Part shown: positions 32,959-44,015 of the stretch, one piece after another | How the letters are laid out: each line of letters opens with the position of its first letter | Numbering within the stretch: position 1 is the stretch's first letter | Assembly (NCBI GenBank): GCA_027066365.1 | Contig: JAMONV010000005.1 | Span: 1 to 56,023, forward strand | Reading direction: 5' to 3' | Length of the DNA: 56,023 bases | Origin: Flavobacteriales bacterium | GTDB lineage: Bacteria > Bacteroidota > Bacteroidia > Flavobacteriales > Flavobacteriaceae | Notes under the pieces: model-generated | What the model was told of the DNA's origin: nothing | Databases searched by the model: none | Seen by the model: the letters and a program-made list of their open reading frames with translations, nothing else | Translations under genes and position numbers: made by a program

Positions 32959-34034
32959 TTTTGCGGGAATTAACACTCAATCGATTTAAATCGTTTGAAG
33001 AAGCCCATTTTCGTTTCGGCGCTTTGATGAATGCTTTCACGGGGAATAACGGAGCGGGCAAGACCAATATTTTGGATGCCATTTATTTGTTGGCATTCGG
33101 CAAGTCTTATTTCAATTTGCGATTAAGCCAATTGATTAATCACGGACACGATTTTTTTTCGGTGAAGGGTGTGTTTGCCAATGATCAAAGTGAAGAGTCG
33201 ATTTTGATTAATTATCGCAAAGGCGAAAAGAAAACCATCAAACGCAACGGCAAAGCTTATGAAAAATTATCGGAGCATATTGGGTTGATTCCTTTGGTGA
33301 TGATTTCGCCTTATGATCGCGATTTAATCAGTGAACGCGGCGAGACGAGGCGAAAATTTTTGGATAAATTGATTGCTCAATTCGATAAAAATTACTTGGC
33401 GGATTTGGTGGCTTATCAACGCTACTTGACGCATCGAAACAGTTTGCTGAAGTATTTTGCGGTCAATCAGACTTTTGATGCGGCCACTTTGTCGGTTTAT
33501 AATGAAAAATTGGTTCAATACGGTAATTCCATCTATCGCAAGCGGAAGGAGTTTATGGAACGTTTCCGTCCGTTTTTGGCGGAAAAATATCGTTGGTTGT
33601 CGGCTGGATCGGAGCAAGCGGATGTTCGTTATCATTCGGCTTTGGACAAACATTCCTTTGTACAATTATTGGAAGAAAACCTTAATCGCGACCGTTTGCT
33701 GCAATATACGTCCGCCGGCATTCATCGCGACGATTTGATTTTTGAATTGGACGGCTATCCGATCAAGCATTTCGGCAGCCAAGGCCAGCAGAAAAGTTTT
33801 TTGATTGCTCTGCGATTGGCCGAATACGAAATGTTGAAAAACCGGAAGCAAACAGCACCTATTTTGTTATTTGACGATATTTTTGATAAATTGGATGCTC
33901 AAAGGGTGGAAAAAATCGTGCGCTGGACTGAAGAAGGAAGTTTCGGGCAAGTCTTTCTGACCGATACACATGCTGAACGGATAAATCGGCTCTTCAAAAA
34001 TATCAATGGTAAAACGGAAATATTTCCTTTATGA
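32955..34034 (+). CDS. recF: DNA replication/repair protein RecF
   Basis: This 359-residue SMC-like ATPase loads RecA at single-strand gaps with RecO and RecR. It has Walker A GNNGAGKTN (about 30-38) followed by the RecF segment ILDAIYLLAFGKSY, the GSQGQQKSF signature (about 274), and Walker B ILLFDDIFDKLD (about 300). The length is normal. The four-base overlaps with the upstream membrane protein and downstream dciA show tight coupling. recF next to dciA is a known arrangement in this phylum. Confidence 0.95.
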   Translation: MILRELTLNRFKSFEEAHFRFGALMNAFTGNNGAGKTNILDAIYLLAFGKSYFNLRLSQLINHGHDFFSVKGVFANDQSEESILINYRKGEKKTIKRNGKAYEKLSEHIGLIPLVMISPYDRDLISERGETRRKFLDKLIAQFDKNYLADLVAYQRYLTHRNSLLKYFAVNQTFDAATLSVYNEKLVQYGNSIYRKRKEFMERFRPFLAEKYRWLSAGSEQADVRYHSALDKHSFVQLLEENLNRDRLLQYTSAGIHRDDLIFELDGYPIKHFGSQGQQKSFLIALRLAEYEMLKNRKQTAPILLFDDIFDKLDAQRVEKIVRWTEEGSFGQVFLTDTHAERINRLFKNINGKTEIFPL

Positions 34035-34327
34035 AAGACGAGGATAAAAATACGCACAGTTTTAAGGAATTGGCGGATCAATTACTCAATTCACCGGGCT
34101 TTAAGGCACGCTACACGGCTGCACGTGTCAAGGAAAGTTGGCGTAGCCTGATGGCGGATAATGCCATGCATTATACTTCGGGATTACGCTATCATAAGGG
34201 TATTTTGTATGTCCATATCACTTCGGCGGCATTGCGTGACGAATTAAATCGCGGAAAATCTTTGATTATCGATTTGATAAACAAAGACTTGGGAGAACAA
34301 ATTCTGAAAGACATACGTTTCTTATGA
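34031..34327 (+). CDS. DciA-like (DUF721) protein
   Basis: This 98-residue protein is a DUF721 domain: WRSLMADNAMHYTSGLRYHKGILYVHITSAALRDELNRGK. DUF721 contains DciA, the ancestral loader of the replicative helicase DnaB. Bacteroidota members are short. The role in loading DnaB is known for some families and is inferred here from the domain and from the neighbour recF. The start and stop each share four bases with the flanking genes. Confidence 0.85.
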   Translation: MKDEDKNTHSFKELADQLLNSPGFKARYTAARVKESWRSLMADNAMHYTSGLRYHKGILYVHITSAALRDELNRGKSLIIDLINKDLGEQILKDIRFL

Positions 34328-34902
34328 CTATGCCTTTGAATTTGCCCAATGTAATCAGTCTATTGCGAATCGCGAGCATTCCTTTTCTCGTGATTTTGGC
34401 GCACAAGGGCAGGGAAACGGCTTTCTTTTATTTATTTTTGGGTGCCGCTTTTTCCGACGTATTGGACGGTTTTATTGCGCGTCGATTTAATCTCAAGACC
34501 CCATGGGGAAGCCGCTTGGATTCTTTCGCCGATTTTTTGCTCTATATGGCAACGCTCTACGGGATTTACTTGCTCAAATGGAATGAGTTCGGGGAATATC
34601 GCGCTTTGGCGGCTTTGTTTTTGGTCTTTTTTCTCTTGCCCGATTTTTTTTCGCTAATACGATTCGGAACGGTTTCACATTTACATTTATATTCATGGAA
34701 AATCGGTGGTGTGCTGCAATTCGCTTTTATTATTTTCTTGTTTGTTGAAGGATTTAACGATTCATTTTTTATATTGGTTTGGGTATGGACGCTCTTGGCC
34801 TTTTCGGAAAATATGATAATCCAATTTTTGGCTCGAAAGCCTTTGGATAATGTCAAAACCTTTTTTTGGTTTTGGCGCCAACGTCAAGCCGGAAATATTT
34901 AA
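34324..34902 (+). CDS. CDP-alcohol phosphatidyltransferase family protein
   Basis: This 192-residue membrane enzyme has the catalytic signature DVLDGFIARRFNLKTPWGSR followed by LDSFADF, which fits D(x)2DG(x)2AR(x)8-9G(x)3D(x)3D with all Asp residues present. It has about five to six membrane helices. Family members transfer a CDP-linked phosphatidyl group to an alcohol such as glycerol phosphate, serine or inositol. This sequence does not tell which. It is the last gene of the run from tnaA and converges with a small minus-strand gene 11 bases away. Confidence 0.9.
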   Translation: MTMPLNLPNVISLLRIASIPFLVILAHKGRETAFFYLFLGAAFSDVLDGFIARRFNLKTPWGSRLDSFADFLLYMATLYGIYLLKWNEFGEYRALAALFLVFFLLPDFFSLIRFGTVSHLHLYSWKIGGVLQFAFIIFLFVEGFNDSFFILVWVWTLLAFSENMIIQFLARKPLDNVKTFFWFWRQRQAGNI

Positions 34903-34913
34903 GTTTTCGGTTT

Positions 34914-35168
34914 TCAATAGCAAATCCGGCAACGACGATATCCTCTTTGAATCGCTTCGCTTTCGGGAATTCTTTTGATGCTGTGTTTGCATCTGCCGAG
35001 TCCTCGGCAATACCTGTTTCTGTGGTATGCATGAGACGTTCTGCTGACGCATATATAAACATAGCTTGCCGAAGGAGACTGAAGGGAATATTTTTCCGTT
35101 TTAAACGGTTGTGCGGTTGAAATGGTGAAAAATAACACCAATGCGAGCAAAATTTTAACGGTTTTCAT
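34914..35168 (-). CDS. Small secreted Cys-rich protein
   Basis: This 84-residue protein has a signal peptide (about 1-19, ending STAQ). A compact mature region contains YVYICVSRTSHAYHRNRYCRGLGRC, then RCRICY at the end, with five Cys and two His. The pattern Y-C-x4-S-x2-YH-x4-C-x-GL-x2-C...C-x2-C is known to me from short exported Bacteroidota proteins of unknown function. The start overlaps the end of the broken LytTR gene by 14 bases. The mature part may bind zinc or form disulfides. Confidence 0.7.
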   Translation of the reverse strand: MKTVKILLALVLFFTISTAQPFKTEKYSLQSPSASYVYICVSRTSHAYHRNRYCRGLGRCKHSIKRIPESEAIQRGYRRCRICY

Positions 35169-35912
35169 AATATTCGGATTTTTTAATATGATGAATTTTT
35201 TCGATTAGTTCCCGGTAATATACGCGTTCAACGGTTATCTCATACTTCCCGCAATAGACAATGCGATGGGTGACGCGGTCGATTCGGTGAAGGTTAGCGA
35301 TATACGACCGGTGGATGCGAAGGAAGTTGCCGTTTGGCAAATTTTTCGGTAATTGCTTGAGGTTCATTGAGATGAGGATTTTTTTGTTTTCATTCACCAT
35401 ATACGAATAATTATCTTCGGCTTGGGTATGGATAATTCGGTCGAACGGAAATTTAAACCATTCAAATCCGGACTTGACAAAAGTATAATCGTTCTGGATT
35501 TTTGTGCCAATTCAATGGCTTTTAGCAAATGTTCGATGGTTTGATTCAATTGACCTTGCAAGTAATAAACTATACCAATATTATTTTCGATTCGTGCCGA
35601 TTCGCCGAATTGTTTTTTTCGGTTAAAAACGGTTTCGGCTTTATTATACCAACGGATTGTTTCCTTGTATTTTCCTTGATAATCTTCGATAAGCCTTTGC
35701 AGAAAATAAGCTTTTCCCAGCCAAAACGTTTTCTTTGTCCGGATGGCGAAGTTTATGATTTTCCGTGCATAGGCAATCGCACTGTCCGCATGTTTTTGCG
35801 CCAAGGATTCGGATTTTATAAAAAACCGTTCAATCCGGGAATTAGCCTTGTCTTGTGCAAGGCCATTCCGGAAATATAGAATAAGTACGGTGATTGAAAC
35901 GAATTTTTTCAT
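35155..35912 (-). pseudogene. Broken TPR-LytTR regulator gene
   Basis: The 5' part (35912 to about 35505) encodes a signal peptide and about three TPR units, ending LKAIELAQK, then runs out of frame to a stop at 35394. From 35496 the -1 frame encodes a complete LytTR DNA-binding domain (QNDYTFVKSGFEWFKFPFDR ... NFLRIHRSYIANLHRIDRV). Normal relatives have more TPRs, a membrane helix and a coiled coil between these parts. That middle part is missing, and the join is shifted by one base at a run of five A. The first ATG in the LytTR frame (35400) would remove a third of the domain, so it is probably non-functional. Confidence 0.75.
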
Positions 35913-36077
35913 CCGGTTTTTTCTTGAAAAGAATCAATGTAAATTTACAAAAAATCCAATATTTTTTAAATATAAACTATAGATTTTATTTTGACGGGTA
36001 ACTTTTTTTATTTACCAGGATGTGGAAAATTTTTCATAAAAATTTTACTTAAATTCGCAATTAAAATCCGGTAACCT

Positions 36078-37166
36078 ATGTGTCGTTTGATATTTCGATT
36101 GTTTTGGTTCAATTTCTTGTTATTTTTTGTTTTATCATGCGGTTCCCGTTACAAGGAACATTATCGTCGTTTGATTTTGAAAGACCAGTCGGGGAGTTTG
36201 TGGGTTTTGAAACGTTTTTCCAAAGATGGTAATTTGATTCCCGTTGACACTTTTAAGGCGGAAAAAGGAGATTCGGTTTACCGCTATGCATTGAGTGGAC
36301 CGCAATTATATTTTATTACGCAGGGAAAGCGGCTCTATCCCGTTATTTTGGGAGAAAGCGACGTTCGGATATATGCAGACAGGCAAAAGGTTGAAATGTC
36401 CGGCGGTATGTTTAATAAACGATTATCGGAATACCGGAAACGATTGGATAGCTTGAATCAAGTCAAGAAGGAATTGTTCTATCGATTGCAATCGGCAAAA
36501 GCGCCGGAAAGGGATTCTTTGCGGAAGGCTTTTTTTGCAACGGACAGTTTGGCAAAGGCAGTTCGCCGCGAGGTGGCACAAAACGATAAATCCATAGTGG
36601 GAGCGGTGGCTTTAACCGATATTACTTTTGAACAAATGCCGAACTATAAGCAAATTTTCGACTGGTGGCAAAATTATCCCGAACAAGTAAAGAAAACCGA
36701 TTTGGGAAAATTTCTGACGGCGAGGATTAATAAGGCTTCCGTGGGTGCCGTGGGCACTCGAGCCGTTAATTTTACGGCGCCCGATCCGCAAGGCCAATCC
36801 GTTTCTTTGTTTTCATGCATGGGTAAAGTTACCGTGGTGGATTTTTGGGCGTCATGGTGCAAGCCTTGCCGGGCAAACAATCCGCATTTGGTGCGATTGT
36901 ATAAAAAATATCATGCCCGGGGATTGAATATTATAGGCGTTTCCTTGGATAAGCGTAAGGAAGCTTGGATTCGTGCCATAAAACAAGACGGGCTGGATTG
37001 GTATCAGGTTTCCAATCTGCAAGGTTGGCAAGAACCGGTCGCAAAAATGTATAAAATCACCTACATTCCGCAAACTTTGATTTTGGATGACGAAGGTATT
37101 ATCCGGGCCAAAAATTTAAGAGGCAAAGCCTTGGAAGAAAAAATCGTTGAATTGCTTAACGAATAG
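36078..37166 (+). CDS. TlpA/ResA-like thiol-disulfide lipoprotein
   Basis: This 362-residue protein has a lipoprotein signal (lipobox VLSC, Cys at about 21) and an N-terminal domain resembling DUF4369 (about 35-115). A charged helical middle (about 115-175) leads to a C-terminal thioredoxin domain (about 228-362) with WASWC261-K-P-C264. The cis-Pro region YIPQTLILDD is present. Proteins of this layout reduce disulfides in the periplasm, for example in cytochrome maturation. The partner is unknown. The nearest -7 match upstream is TAAATTCG at 36050-36057. It is 48 bases upstream of pyk, which has its own -7 element. Confidence 0.88.
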   Translation: MCRLIFRLFWFNFLLFFVLSCGSRYKEHYRRLILKDQSGSLWVLKRFSKDGNLIPVDTFKAEKGDSVYRYALSGPQLYFITQGKRLYPVILGESDVRIYADRQKVEMSGGMFNKRLSEYRKRLDSLNQVKKELFYRLQSAKAPERDSLRKAFFATDSLAKAVRREVAQNDKSIVGAVALTDITFEQMPNYKQIFDWWQNYPEQVKKTDLGKFLTARINKASVGAVGTRAVNFTAPDPQGQSVSLFSCMGKVTVVDFWASWCKPCRANNPHLVRLYKKYHARGLNIIGVSLDKRKEAWIRAIKQDGLDWYQVSNLQGWQEPVAKMYKITYIPQTLILDDEGIIRAKNLRGKALEEKIVELLNE

Positions 37167-37193
37167 ACGAATGGATGCCGGCGTATTAATTCA

Positions 37194-37201
37194 TACCTTT
37201 G
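37194..37201 (+). promoter_or_regulatory. -7 promoter element of pyk
   Basis: TACCTTTG matches TAnnTTTG and ends 13 bases before the pyk ATG. No convincing -33 TTTG is seen. Confidence 0.4.
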
Positions 37202-37214
37202 CAAAAAAAAATTC

Positions 37215-38630
37215 ATGAAAAAAACCAAGATAGTGGCCACATTGGGCCCGTCCGTGGAATCCTACGATATCAAACGTCGAATGGTGGAAGCCGGCGTGAA
37301 TGTTTTTCGTATTAATTTTTCGCATGCGCGCTATGAAATCGTCCGGGAACAAATCGAGCATATCGAGAAAATTCGTAAGGAGACGGGAAAACATGTGGCG
37401 GTTTTGGCCGATTTACAAGGCCCCAAATTGCGTATAGGTAATATGCCGGCAGGTGTCGAATTGAAAACCGGCGATACGTTTGTTCTGACCAATGATGATT
37501 CCCCGGGAGACGATCACCACGCTTCGGTGGGTTATAAAACCTTGCCGGCGGAAGTGAAACCCGGTGAATTGATATTGTTGGATGACGGAAAAATTCATTT
37601 GCGTGTAAAAGAAACCGACGGCAAAAGCCGGATTTTGACCGAAGTGCTTCAAGGCGGTCCCTTGAAAAGCCACAAAGGATTGAATTTGCCCGATTCCGAA
37701 ATTTCCGTTCCTTCGGTCACCGAAAAGGATAAGAAAGATTTGGAATTCGCCCGTCAAATAGGCGTGGATTGGATTGCCTTGTCTTTTGTGCGTTCGGCCA
37801 AAGACATATTGGACTTGAAGGCTTATCTTTCATGGTTGAATGATGATACGCCGGTGATTGCCAAAATCGAAAAACCCGAAGCAATTCGGCAACTGGAAGA
37901 AATTATGGATGTGGCGGACGGAGTGATGGTAGCGCGAGGCGATTTGGGAATCGAAATACCCATTGAGCAAGTACCCTTATTGCAAAAGAAAATAGTTCGA
38001 TTGGCCAAGCGCAAAGCAAAACCCGTTATTATTGCCACACAAATGATGGAAAGCATGATAGAACAATTGCTTCCCAGTCGTGCCGAAGTGAATGATGTGG
38101 CCAATTCCGTTATCGACGGCGCTGATGCCGTTATGTTATCGGGTGAAACGAGTGTGGGGAAACACCCGTTGGAAGTCATTCAAAGGGTGAGCAGTATTAT
38201 ACGGTCGGTGGAGGAAGGGGTGCGTTTTTCCGGAGAGAAAATTTTACCTTCCAAGTCCGATTCACGATTTATCACCAAAACCATTTGTTTCTATGCCGCC
38301 GAAACGGCATTGGATATCGGAGCCAAAGCTATAACCACTTTGACGGCTTCGGGATATTCCGCCGCTCAGGTGGCTTCGCACAGACCGCCTGCGCATATTT
38401 TGGTTTTTACTCATAATAACCGTATCTTGAATCGATTAATGCTATATTGGGGGATTTATACCTTTTTTTATGATAAAATGGTATCCACCGATGAAACCAT
38501 TCGCGACATAATCAACATGATTAAAAAAGAAAATTTCGTATCACCGGGTGATTTTGCCATTAATTTGACTTCCATGCCTTTAACCGAAAAAGGAATGGTC
38601 AATACCTTGCGTATAACCAAAATCGATTAA
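37215..38630 (+). CDS. pyk: Pyruvate kinase
   Basis: This 471-residue enzyme converts phosphoenolpyruvate and ADP to pyruvate and ATP. The start KIVATLGPSVES is typical. The PK signature is PVIAKIEKPEAIRQLEEI with the catalytic Lys, followed by ARGDLGIEIP, ATQMMESMI and DGADAVMLSGETSVGKHP. The C-terminal allosteric domain is present. The CYTH gene follows after 8 bases and radA overlaps that, so the three form one run. Confidence 0.97.
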   Translation: MKKTKIVATLGPSVESYDIKRRMVEAGVNVFRINFSHARYEIVREQIEHIEKIRKETGKHVAVLADLQGPKLRIGNMPAGVELKTGDTFVLTNDDSPGDDHHASVGYKTLPAEVKPGELILLDDGKIHLRVKETDGKSRILTEVLQGGPLKSHKGLNLPDSEISVPSVTEKDKKDLEFARQIGVDWIALSFVRSAKDILDLKAYLSWLNDDTPVIAKIEKPEAIRQLEEIMDVADGVMVARGDLGIEIPIEQVPLLQKKIVRLAKRKAKPVIIATQMMESMIEQLLPSRAEVNDVANSVIDGADAVMLSGETSVGKHPLEVIQRVSSIIRSVEEGVRFSGEKILPSKSDSRFITKTICFYAAETALDIGAKAITTLTASGYSAAQVASHRPPAHILVFTHNNRILNRLMLYWGIYTFFYDKMVSTDETIRDIINMIKKENFVSPGDFAINLTSMPLTEKGMVNTLRITKID

Positions 38631-38638
38631 ATCGTTTC

Positions 38639-39091
38639 ATGGCCAGAGAAATCGAACGAAAATTTTTAGTAAAATCGGATGAATACAAGGCTTTGGTAAC
38701 CGGAAAATTGTATTTGAAACAGGCATACCTGTGTTTTGATCCGGTAGTGAGAGTGCGCATTGCAGGTAAAAAGGCTTTTTTTGCCGTAAAATCCACAAGT
38801 AAAAACGGCGGATTAACACGTGACGAATGGGAATGGGCAATTTCCGTTCGGGAAGCTTCGGAATTGATGAAACTACACAAAGGGAAAATAATCGAGAAAA
38901 TTCGTTATATTATTCCTTGGGAAAATCATGTTCTCGAAGTGGACGAATTTATCCGTCCCGTGCCGGATTTGGTGTTGGCGGAAATCGAATTGAACAATGA
39001 AACCGAGCATCTATCTTTGCCTGATTGGATAGGCGAGGAAGTAACGGGAAAGGAAGAATATTATAACGCATTTATGTCGAAGCATGGCTAA
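38639..39091 (+). CDS. CYTH domain protein (triphosphate tunnel metalloenzyme)
   Basis: This 150-residue protein is a single CYTH domain with the N-terminal ExExK motif EIERKFLV (residues 4-11). It also has RVRIAGKKAFFAVKS, TRDEWEW, LEVDEF and LAEIELN, which supply the alternating charged residues of the tunnel. Bacterial members of this size hydrolyse inorganic triphosphate or act on other triphosphates. The substrate here is undetermined. It overlaps radA by 8 bases. Confidence 0.9.
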   Translation: MAREIERKFLVKSDEYKALVTGKLYLKQAYLCFDPVVRVRIAGKKAFFAVKSTSKNGGLTRDEWEWAISVREASELMKLHKGKIIEKIRYIIPWENHVLEVDEFIRPVPDLVLAEIELNNETEHLSLPDWIGEEVTGKEEYYNAFMSKHG

Positions 39092-40433
39092 ATTGAAGAA
39101 AGTATATTATTGTCAGAATTGTGGTGCACGGCATAATCAATGGCTGGGACGTTGTCCGGTTTGCGGTCAATGGAATACGATTGTAGAGGAGGTGGTGAAC
39201 AAGCAGGCTGCCAAACAAGAACGTTTGTTGCAAGGAAAAATACCGCGTCCGTTGCGTTTGAATGAAATTGAGGCCGGGGGTGAATATCGTATTAAGAGCG
39301 GAAATAGTGAATTGGATCGTGTTTTGGGGGGCGGAATGGTACCCGGTTCGGTTGTTTTGATAGGCGGTGAACCGGGAATCGGAAAATCAACATTGGTACT
39401 GCAAACCGCTTTGCAATTGCCGTTCCATACGCTATATATAGCCGGAGAGGAAAGTCCGTCTCAAATCAAAATGCGTGCGGAAAGGTTTCCCGGTGAAGGA
39501 AAAAATCTAAGTCTTTTGCCTGAAACCAACGTGCAAAAAATCTTGACCGTTGCCAAAGAAACCAAGCCTGAAATTATCATCGTTGATTCCATACAAACAC
39601 TTCATTCCGATTTGATTGATTCGTCGCCGGGGAGTATGTCGCAGATTCGCGAAACGGCTTCGGAACTTATTCGATTTGCCAAGGAAACCGGCACGATAGT
39701 TTTGATTATCGGTCATATTACGAAGGAAGGAATCATCGCCGGTCCCAAAGTGCTTGAGCATATGGTGGATACGGTTTTACATTTTGAAGGAGACCGTTAT
39801 CATCAATATCGTTTATTGCGGAGTCTTAAAAATCGTTTCGGCTCTACGCATGAATTGGGAATTTTCGAGATGACGGGAAACGGCTTGCAAATCATTGAAA
39901 ATCCTTCGGGAGTGTTGTTGACTGCCGGCGGTATGAAGACGGCGGGAAGCGTGGCGGCCGTCACCACTGAAGGAATGCGAAGTTTTGTGGTGGAAGTGCA
40001 GGCGCTCACCGGGAAAGCGGTATACGGAACGCCACAACGTTCGGTGACCGGTTATGATCCCAAGCGTTTGAATATGATATTGGCCGTTTTGGAAAAACGC
40101 AACGGAATTCCGCTTTCAGGCCATGATGTTTTTCTAAACATTGCCGGCGGTTTTCGTCTCTATGATCCGGGTTTGGATTTAGCTGTGGCGGCAGCGGTAT
40201 TGTCGTCTTTTACGGAAATAGCCGTTACACCCGGAACGGCTTTCGCGGGAGAAATCGGATTGACCGGAGAAATTCGCCCGGTATCGCGAATTGAACAACG
40301 TATCTCCGAAGCGATAAAAACGGGATTCGATCGAATAGTGGTTTCGACGCATCAACCTGTTAATGCTGAAGATTTTAAAGCGGAAATTACTTCTATCACA
40401 AACATCGCCGATTTAAAGCGGTGGTTTGCTTGA
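39084..40433 (+). CDS. radA: DNA repair protein RadA
   Basis: This 449-residue RecA-like protein has an N-terminal zinc finger (CQNCGARHNQWLGRCPVCGQW), Walker A GGEPGIGKST (about 93-102), the KNRFGSTHELGIFEM loop with the RadA KNRFG motif, and a C-terminal LonP-like domain (about 300-449). RadA promotes branch migration and unwinding at recombination intermediates. It ends 7 bases before the convergent pckA stop. It is the third gene after pyk. Confidence 0.97.
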   Translation: MAKLKKVYYCQNCGARHNQWLGRCPVCGQWNTIVEEVVNKQAAKQERLLQGKIPRPLRLNEIEAGGEYRIKSGNSELDRVLGGGMVPGSVVLIGGEPGIGKSTLVLQTALQLPFHTLYIAGEESPSQIKMRAERFPGEGKNLSLLPETNVQKILTVAKETKPEIIIVDSIQTLHSDLIDSSPGSMSQIRETASELIRFAKETGTIVLIIGHITKEGIIAGPKVLEHMVDTVLHFEGDRYHQYRLLRSLKNRFGSTHELGIFEMTGNGLQIIENPSGVLLTAGGMKTAGSVAAVTTEGMRSFVVEVQALTGKAVYGTPQRSVTGYDPKRLNMILAVLEKRNGIPLSGHDVFLNIAGGFRLYDPGLDLAVAAAVLSSFTEIAVTPGTAFAGEIGLTGEIRPVSRIEQRISEAIKTGFDRIVVSTHQPVNAEDFKAEITSITNIADLKRWFA

Positions 40434-40440
40434 AGCTGTA

Positions 40441-42123
40441 TTATTTTCCGGGGCATTGTGCCGCTACCGACGGATCGATATTTTTATTGCCGTAGTTTTT
40501 ATCGAATGCTTCGGCAAATAAACGAGCCAATTTTTCTGCTGTTTTCTTGTAAGCCTTTTTATCCTTCCAAGTTTTTTCCGGTATTAATATTTCGGATGGA
40601 ACGCCCGGCACTTCTTTAGGGATATTCAAGTGGAACAGTGGATCATAGGTATATTCTACGTTTTTTAATTTTCCGGATAAAGCGGCATCCACCATGGCGC
40701 GGGTATATTTCAAATTGATTCGACGGCCGGTTCCGTAGGGCCCGCCCGTCCAACCTGTGTTTATCAAATAAACATCCGTTTGATGTTCGTTCATTTTTTT
40801 ACCGAGCATACCGGCATAAATATCCGGATTAAGTGGCATAAAGGGTTGACCGAAAAAGCGCGAGAATGTAGCTTGGGGTTCCGTTACACCGGTTTCCGTT
40901 CCTGCCAATTTGGAGGTGTAACCGAGTAAAAACCATAGCATGGTTTGTTCGCGGTTGAGTTTGGCAACCGGCGGTAAAACACCGTAGGCATCTGCAGTGA
41001 GAAACAAAATGTTTTTAGGATGTCCGCCTGTGGAAGAGGTTTTAATATTGGTCAAGTAACGAAGCGGATACGAAGCACGGGAGTTGGGTGTGAAACGCGG
41101 ATCGAAAAAGTCGAATTTCCCGTTGGGGTAAATCATGGCATTCTCTACGATACTTCCATGGTTTCTATAATCGTCCCGGTGCATGACCGCACGGTAAATT
41201 TCTGGCTCTTTGGTTTCGGTGATATCGATCATTTTGGCGTAGCAGCCGTTTTCAAAGTTGGCAATGCCATAATCGCTCCAGCCGTGTTCGTCATCACCCA
41301 GCAGTTTTCGTTTTGGATCGGCCGAAAGGGTAGTTTTTCCCGTTCCCGAAAGTCCGAGTAATAATGCCGTGTCACCTTCTTTTCCTTCATTGGCCGAACA
41401 ATGCAAGGGTAAAATATTATGGAACGGAAGCAAATAATTCATAACGGTAAACAACATTTTTTTCATGCTTCCCATGTAGGCCGAACCTATAATAACACCG
41501 ATTTTTCGTTCGAAATCCATAGCAATGGCCATATCGGTGGTGTGGCAGGGATTTTTTTCACCGGCACGCCGGACGGCCAATTCCGAATCGGTTAGGGTTC
41601 TTAATCGACCTTCATATTTGCATGAGTCTAATTTTTGATACGGAACATGAAGCAAAATGAATTGTTCCTTGGCGAAAATGCTTCGGTCGATGTTTTCGGG
41701 CACCGGTCTGAACATGTTATCCGTAAACAATGCGGCCAGCGCATGGGTGGTGACGGTTTTTACGGGAAGCGCAAAGGAGGGGTCCGCACCGATAACGCGT
41801 TGGGTTTCGTATAATACGGGTGCTTCCGACAAGTAGCGAAGAGCATCTTCCGTAAGCATATTGAAGGTTTCCCGGTCAAGGGGAATATTGTTGGGAGAAT
41901 CCCAGTCGACATATTGCGCCGTTTTTTCGTCTTTTACGATCAATGTGTCCTTCGGGCTTCGCCCGGTGGATTCTCGGGGTGTCCATGTAGCCAACGCTCC
42001 GCTTTCGCTGATAATGGCTTCGCGATTGCCGACCGCTTCTTCGATCATAAAACTTCGCGAAGGATTAATATGGGTTTTATTTTCCAGTTGTTTTAAGTGC
42101 CGCAGTATGTTTTGAATGTCCAT
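40441..42123 (-). CDS. pckA: Phosphoenolpyruvate carboxykinase (ATP)
   Basis: This 560-residue enzyme converts oxaloacetate and ATP to phosphoenolpyruvate for gluconeogenesis, or works in reverse as an anaplerotic CO2-fixing step in fermenting Bacteroidota. Motifs are the kinase-1a loop GLSGTGKTTLSADP, the downstream DDEHGWSD, the R-rich GRLRTLTDSELAVRRAGEKN, and NTGWTGGPYGTGRRI. ATG 42123 is used instead of the longer frame because a -7 element lies at 42143-42150. It converges with radA. Confidence 0.96.
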   Translation of the reverse strand: MDIQNILRHLKQLENKTHINPSRSFMIEEAVGNREAIISESGALATWTPRESTGRSPKDTLIVKDEKTAQYVDWDSPNNIPLDRETFNMLTEDALRYLSEAPVLYETQRVIGADPSFALPVKTVTTHALAALFTDNMFRPVPENIDRSIFAKEQFILLHVPYQKLDSCKYEGRLRTLTDSELAVRRAGEKNPCHTTDMAIAMDFERKIGVIIGSAYMGSMKKMLFTVMNYLLPFHNILPLHCSANEGKEGDTALLLGLSGTGKTTLSADPKRKLLGDDEHGWSDYGIANFENGCYAKMIDITETKEPEIYRAVMHRDDYRNHGSIVENAMIYPNGKFDFFDPRFTPNSRASYPLRYLTNIKTSSTGGHPKNILFLTADAYGVLPPVAKLNREQTMLWFLLGYTSKLAGTETGVTEPQATFSRFFGQPFMPLNPDIYAGMLGKKMNEHQTDVYLINTGWTGGPYGTGRRINLKYTRAMVDAALSGKLKNVEYTYDPLFHLNIPKEVPGVPSEILIPEKTWKDKKAYKKTAEKLARLFAEAFDKNYGNKNIDPSVAAQCPGK

Positions 42124-42142
42124 AATAGCAAGGTCTTTTGCG

Positions 42143-42150
42143 CAAAAATA
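42143..42150 (-). promoter_or_regulatory. -7 promoter element of pckA
   Basis: TATTTTTG on the minus strand matches TAnnTTTG and ends 19 bases before ATG 42123. The -33 region is weak. Confidence 0.4.
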
Positions 42151-42217
42151 ATGAAATATGCACGCCAAGTTTAATTTGGCGTTAAGATTTTGCCGGTTTT
42201 ATGATATTTGTCAATAA

Positions 42218-42251
42218 AAAAACCGCTTGCTATAAAAGGCAAGCGGTTTTT
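42218..42251 (-). terminator. Terminator after groL
   Basis: AAAAACCGCTTGC (42218-42230) pairs perfectly over 13 bp with GCAAGCGGTTTTT (42239-42251) around an 8-base loop. On the minus strand it is followed by T residues and it lies 36 bases after the groL stop. Confidence 0.85.
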
Positions 42252-42287
42252 CGGGGATGAAATCCCGAACGGTATTCAAGAGGTTTT

Positions 42288-44015
<1,728 letters not shown>

